DNA from: Flavobacterium psychrolimnae
Lineage (GTDB): Bacteria > Bacteroidota > Bacteroidia > Flavobacteriales > Flavobacteriaceae
DNA length: 64,000 nt
Direction: 5' to 3'
NCBI RefSeq assembly: GCF_003312425.1
Contig: NZ_QNUX01000016.1
Location: 43,867 to 107,866 of the forward strand
Positions 61,732-64,000 of the stretch are shown here, piece by piece. Both the position numbers and the translations under genes were made by a program. The first letter of the stretch is position 1; every line of letters begins with the position of its first letter. The notes below the pieces were generated by a model, which saw only the letters and a program-made list of their open reading frames with translations, was not told the DNA's origin and ran no database searches.

Positions 61732-63188
61732 GTGACTTTCTAATCAAATCGACAATTACTTTATTAGTGCTACTGGCAGTGTATTATTTGTTTTTGGAAA
61801 AAGAAAAAATACACGTTTTCAATAGGTTTTACTTGTTGTTCAGCCTTGTTTTCTCGATGGTGATTCCATTTATAACTATCGAAGTGATTCAGGAAATAGC
61901 ACAACCTACAGTCAATCCGGGAAATATCCAAATACTGCAAGGAAACGCTGTAATACTGGAGGAAACTAACTATCTGGCAATAGGATTATGGAGTTTATAT
62001 GGTTTAGTAACACTCGTTTTAGCGATACGTTTTATCAGCAATATCATCAAGATTTCATCTAAAATGAAGTCGAATACACCAATTGATTATAAGAATGCCA
62101 AATTGATTTTGGTTCCCGAAAAAACCTTGCCGCATACTTTCCTGAATGCAATTTTTATCAACGAAACGGAATACAACAACCGTGAAATTGAAGCTGAATT
62201 GTACACACACGAACTTACGCATGTAACCCAAAAACACACTTTGGATATTTTGTTCATCGAACTATTGAAAACCGTTTTTTGGTTCAACCCCATTTTTATT
62301 TTTTACAAAAAAGCCATACAACTCAACCACGAATTTCTTGCTGACGAGAAAGTAGTGACCTCCTATAACAATGTTCCGTTCTACCAATCTTTATTATTAT
62401 CGAAAGCGAACGAGAACCAAACTTTTTACTTGGCCAGTAATTTGAATTATTTAATAACTAAAAAACGATTACTTATGATGACAAAAACCACATCAAAAAC
62501 AGAAGCTTTATTAAAAAAAGCAATGCTAATCCCTGTAGTAACTGCCTTATTGTTTTTATTGTGTACGAAAGTCGTTGCGCAAGAAACCAATGTAAAAAAA
62601 GAAACTACTCCTGCGAAACCCGGAAATTTAATTAAAACGTATTACGACAAAACTACTTTTAAAATTAAAGATGAAAAAGGAAAGATTGCCAGCGAAAAAA
62701 AATACAATGAACTAACTCCTGTAGAAAAGAGAGGTATACCTTCTATCCTATCCAAGCAAAAAGAATTGCCTACAAACGAGGAACTTCTGGTGATTTTAAG
62801 TAAAGGAGCTCCTGAAGTAATTGAAATTGATGCGTACGATTCTGAAAATAAGTTTGTCCAAAAAGGGGAAAATGAAGTCTATAATACTGCTGGAATAACC
62901 GAAAAACCAGATTTTCCGGGAGGAATTATGGAATTTTACAAATTTGTAGGCAATAATTTTAAAACTCCTGAACAACCTAACTTAAAAGGAAAAGTATACA
63001 TCACCTTTATCATAGAAAAAGACGGAAGTTTAAGTGACATAAAAAACATACGAGATATTGGTTTTGGAACTGGTGATGAAGCCATTCGTGTTTTGAAAAT
63101 ATGCCCGAAATGGATTCCTGGTAAAATGAACGGCGTTCCTGTGAGAGTAATGTACAGCTTACCTATAACTATTCAATCAAAATCATAA
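61728..63188 (+). CDS. M56 family metallopeptidase with TonB C-terminal domain, copy 2
   Basis: 486 residues. The first ~285 residues are near-identical to copy 1 (same helices, THELTHVTQKH zinc motif and NHEFLADEK). The C-terminus instead ends in a TonB_C-like domain: KPDFPGGIMEFYKFVGNNF, LKGKVYITFIIEKDGSLSDI, and WIPGKMNGVPVRVMYSLPI. M56-TonB fusions are frequent in Bacteroidota. It arose by tandem duplication, as shown by the blaI tail just upstream. Likely last gene of the operon. Confidence 0.92.
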   Translation: MSDFLIKSTITLLVLLAVYYLFLEKEKIHVFNRFYLLFSLVFSMVIPFITIEVIQEIAQPTVNPGNIQILQGNAVILEETNYLAIGLWSLYGLVTLVLAIRFISNIIKISSKMKSNTPIDYKNAKLILVPEKTLPHTFLNAIFINETEYNNREIEAELYTHELTHVTQKHTLDILFIELLKTVFWFNPIFIFYKKAIQLNHEFLADEKVVTSYNNVPFYQSLLLSKANENQTFYLASNLNYLITKKRLLMMTKTTSKTEALLKKAMLIPVVTALLFLLCTKVVAQETNVKKETTPAKPGNLIKTYYDKTTFKIKDEKGKIASEKKYNELTPVEKRGIPSILSKQKELPTNEELLVILSKGAPEVIEIDAYDSENKFVQKGENEVYNTAGITEKPDFPGGIMEFYKFVGNNFKTPEQPNLKGKVYITFIIEKDGSLSDIKNIRDIGFGTGDEAIRVLKICPKWIPGKMNGVPVRVMYSLPITIQSKS

Positions 63189-63191
63189 TAG

Positions 63192-63222
63192 TAAAAAAAA
63201 TCCGCTTCTTTTGAAGCGGATA
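63192..63222 (-). terminator. Hairpin terminator, mainly for minus-strand transcripts
   Basis: 9-bp stem ATCCGCTTC / GAAGCGGAT (63200-63208, 63213-63221), loop TTTT. On the minus strand the hairpin is followed by eight Ts, so it ends the two small genes to its right; on the plus strand it has no T-run. Confidence 0.8.
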
Positions 63223-63282
63223 TGTTAAACTAAGGTTTTATGGATTTTAGATGGTGTGTGTATAAATTAAGCCTTATTTTCG

Positions 63283-63385
63283 GATTTGCTACCCGAACGA
63301 TAGCGAACAAGCGAAGCAAATTATCCCAAATACAAAACCAACTTTTCATTAAGCCAAATGCCCAAATCCTTTGTAGCTGTTGGGC
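63283..63385 (-). repeat. Structured attC-like sequence after the two small genes
   Basis: On the minus strand it begins GCCCAAC (63379-63385) 7 bp beyond the stop of the small gene at 63393. It contains a GCCCAA/TTGGGC hairpin (63360-63365, 63380-63385) and a larger inverted pair AGCAAAT / ATTTGCT (about 63286-63320). Its layout recalls cassette-end recombination sites, but a canonical attC second half is not seen. Confidence 0.45.
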
Positions 63386-63392
63386 GCCGTTT

Positions 63393-63617
63393 TTATCTTT
63401 CGAATGCATGAAAGTATCCGCAACTAAATATAACTGCAAGAAATTCTCCTAAATCTTCTTTTAAAAGAGAAAAAGTCACGTCTATTTCTTCCGAATCGCT
63501 ACTACCAATATAATCTACGTTAGCAATCCATTCGTAATTTAATTCTTTTAATTGCTTTATAACTGTTTGTAACTCGTCGTATTTAAAGTGTTTGGAGCGA
63601 ATATATAATTTATCCAT
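63393..63617 (-). CDS. Small hypothetical protein in a cassette-like unit
   Basis: 74 residues with mixed helix/strand composition (FKYDELQTVIKQLKELNYEW, DVTFSLLKEDLGEFLAVI). I do not recognise a family. It starts 4 bp after the HTH-like gene, which supports real translation, and its stop lies 7 bp before a GCCCAAC element. Confidence 0.6.
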   Translation of the reverse strand: MDKLYIRSKHFKYDELQTVIKQLKELNYEWIANVDYIGSSDSEEIDVTFSLLKEDLGEFLAVIFSCGYFHAFER

Positions 63618-63621
63618 GCAA

Positions 63622-63849
63622 TTAATTTTTCGGAATTACATATTCAGCCAACTTTACACCTTTGGTTAATTCAGTTAAATATGATGTAGAAATTCCAGAT
63701 TGTGTAATTATATCTTTTTTTGAGTAATTACATCCTTTAATTTCGCTTGCATATTTAATTCCAAATAAATGTATCATTGCTACAGAATCACCTTTCGGTG
63801 CATTATTATACATTTCGCTAAGTTTTGCTCCTAATTCATTTAATGTCAT
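63622..63849 (-). CDS. Small HTH-like domain protein
   Basis: 75 residues: MTLNELGAKLSEMYNNAPKG, HLFGIKYASEI and a helix-turn-helix-like stretch KDIITQSGISTSYLTELTKG. It resembles small HTH-like proteins found scattered in Bacteroidota, often in accessory units; role unknown. A -7-like TATATTTG lies on the minus strand at 63940-63947, and a GGCAAAATTTTGCC palindrome with GTTGGGC (63887-63904) lies between that promoter and the gene. Confidence 0.72.
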   Translation of the reverse strand: MTLNELGAKLSEMYNNAPKGDSVAMIHLFGIKYASEIKGCNYSKKDIITQSGISTSYLTELTKGVKLAEYVIPKN

Positions 63850-63886
63850 ATTTTATAATTTTAGTTTCAATAACAGTTTTTGCAGC

Positions 63887-63904
63887 GGCAAAATTTTGCC
63901 CAAC
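63887..63904. repeat. GGCAAAATTTTGCC palindrome joined to GTTGGGC/GCCCAAC
   Basis: A perfect 14-bp palindrome at about 63887-63900 runs into GCCCAAC (63898-63904). The same heptamer in the opposite orientation lies at 63379-63385, so the two small genes are bracketed by it. Confidence 0.5.
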
Positions 63905-64000
63905 GTCAGTCTGTGAAAAAACCTCCGTTGTATTATCATCAAATATAACAAAATACTAGTATAAAAAGAAGATTTTTCGTATTTTTAAGAATGCAACACA

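Noticed and set aside
59407..63188. Beta-lactam resistance operon
   Set aside because: BlaI and BlaR1-like proteins are present, but there is no beta-lactamase or penicillin-binding sensor domain, so a general envelope-signal system is more likely.
63230..63439. 69-residue minus-strand reading frame
   Set aside because: It overlaps the small gene ending at 63393 and runs through the inverted-repeat sequence; composition is not protein-like, so it is a chance frame.
63379..63904. Toxin-antitoxin pair
   Set aside because: Size and spacing of the two small genes would fit, but the second protein resembles no toxin family I know.

Overview
The window is one contiguous piece of an AT-rich Bacteroidota chromosome, almost certainly a Flavobacterium or close relative. 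The evidence is SusC/SusD-type starch uptake genes, a type IX secretion C-terminal sorting domain, a mevalonate pathway with a class II HMG-CoA reductase, and several promoters of the Bacteroidota form TTG-N18..21-TAnnTTTG (tRNA-Phe, tRNA-Leu, mvaA, rluB, and the blaI operon). Two tRNAs (Phe-GAA, Leu-UAG) are present. I see no rRNA, CRISPR array, prophage or intact insertion sequence.

Layout. 1-5130 (minus): two tandem POT peptide transporters (the first cut by the window edge) and a dipeptidyl peptidase IV, a peptide-use cluster. 5250-7603 (plus): HMG-CoA reductase and a GYDIA-type GHMP kinase. 7704-13954 (minus): PpiD-like chaperone, CNNM/CBS protein, small membrane protein, LptC, an outer-membrane barrel and CoaX, an envelope housekeeping block. 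14008-15154: tRNA-Phe, a decayed ISAon1-like transposase remnant, and a free-standing InsA-like zinc-ribbon/HTH protein. 15256-25660 (plus): an acetate/propionate module of porin, MHS-family carrier, small membrane proteins, a fused Na+/solute symporter-histidine kinase of CrbS/CbrA type, a receiver-only response regulator, PrpE-like and Acs acyl-CoA synthetases. 25772-44158: a starch/maltodextrin utilisation locus with two divergent arms. The minus arm (SusC, SusD, SusE, T9SS-exported GH13) captures and cuts starch outside the cell. The plus arm (LacI regulator, sugar MFS carrier, beta-phosphoglucomutase, GH65 maltose phosphorylase, two GH13 enzymes) finishes the breakdown and feeds glycolysis by phosphorolysis. 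44252-48057: mixed single genes (GDPD, GxxExxY, HI0933-type flavoprotein, TspO). 48345-51728: mevalonate diphosphate decarboxylase, mevalonate kinase and a UbiA-type prenyltransferase, with an orphan antitoxin-like gene between them. 52001-59162: RluB-type pseudouridine synthase, NTF2-like protein, M3, DUF885 and M20 peptidases, tRNA-Leu. 59351-63188: a BlaI/M56 regulatory operon with a dyad operator on its promoter and a tandem partial duplication. 63200-63904 (minus): two tiny genes bracketed by GTTGGGC/GCCCAAC, resembling a gene cassette.

Most interesting parts: the acetate module, whose sensor kinase has only a receiver as partner while a domesticated transposon DNA-binding protein sits just upstream; the BlaI operon with a TACATTTGTA dyad over its -7 element and a relict blaI tail proving a tandem duplication; the cassette-like unit at the right end; and two families of dispersed intergenic repeats.
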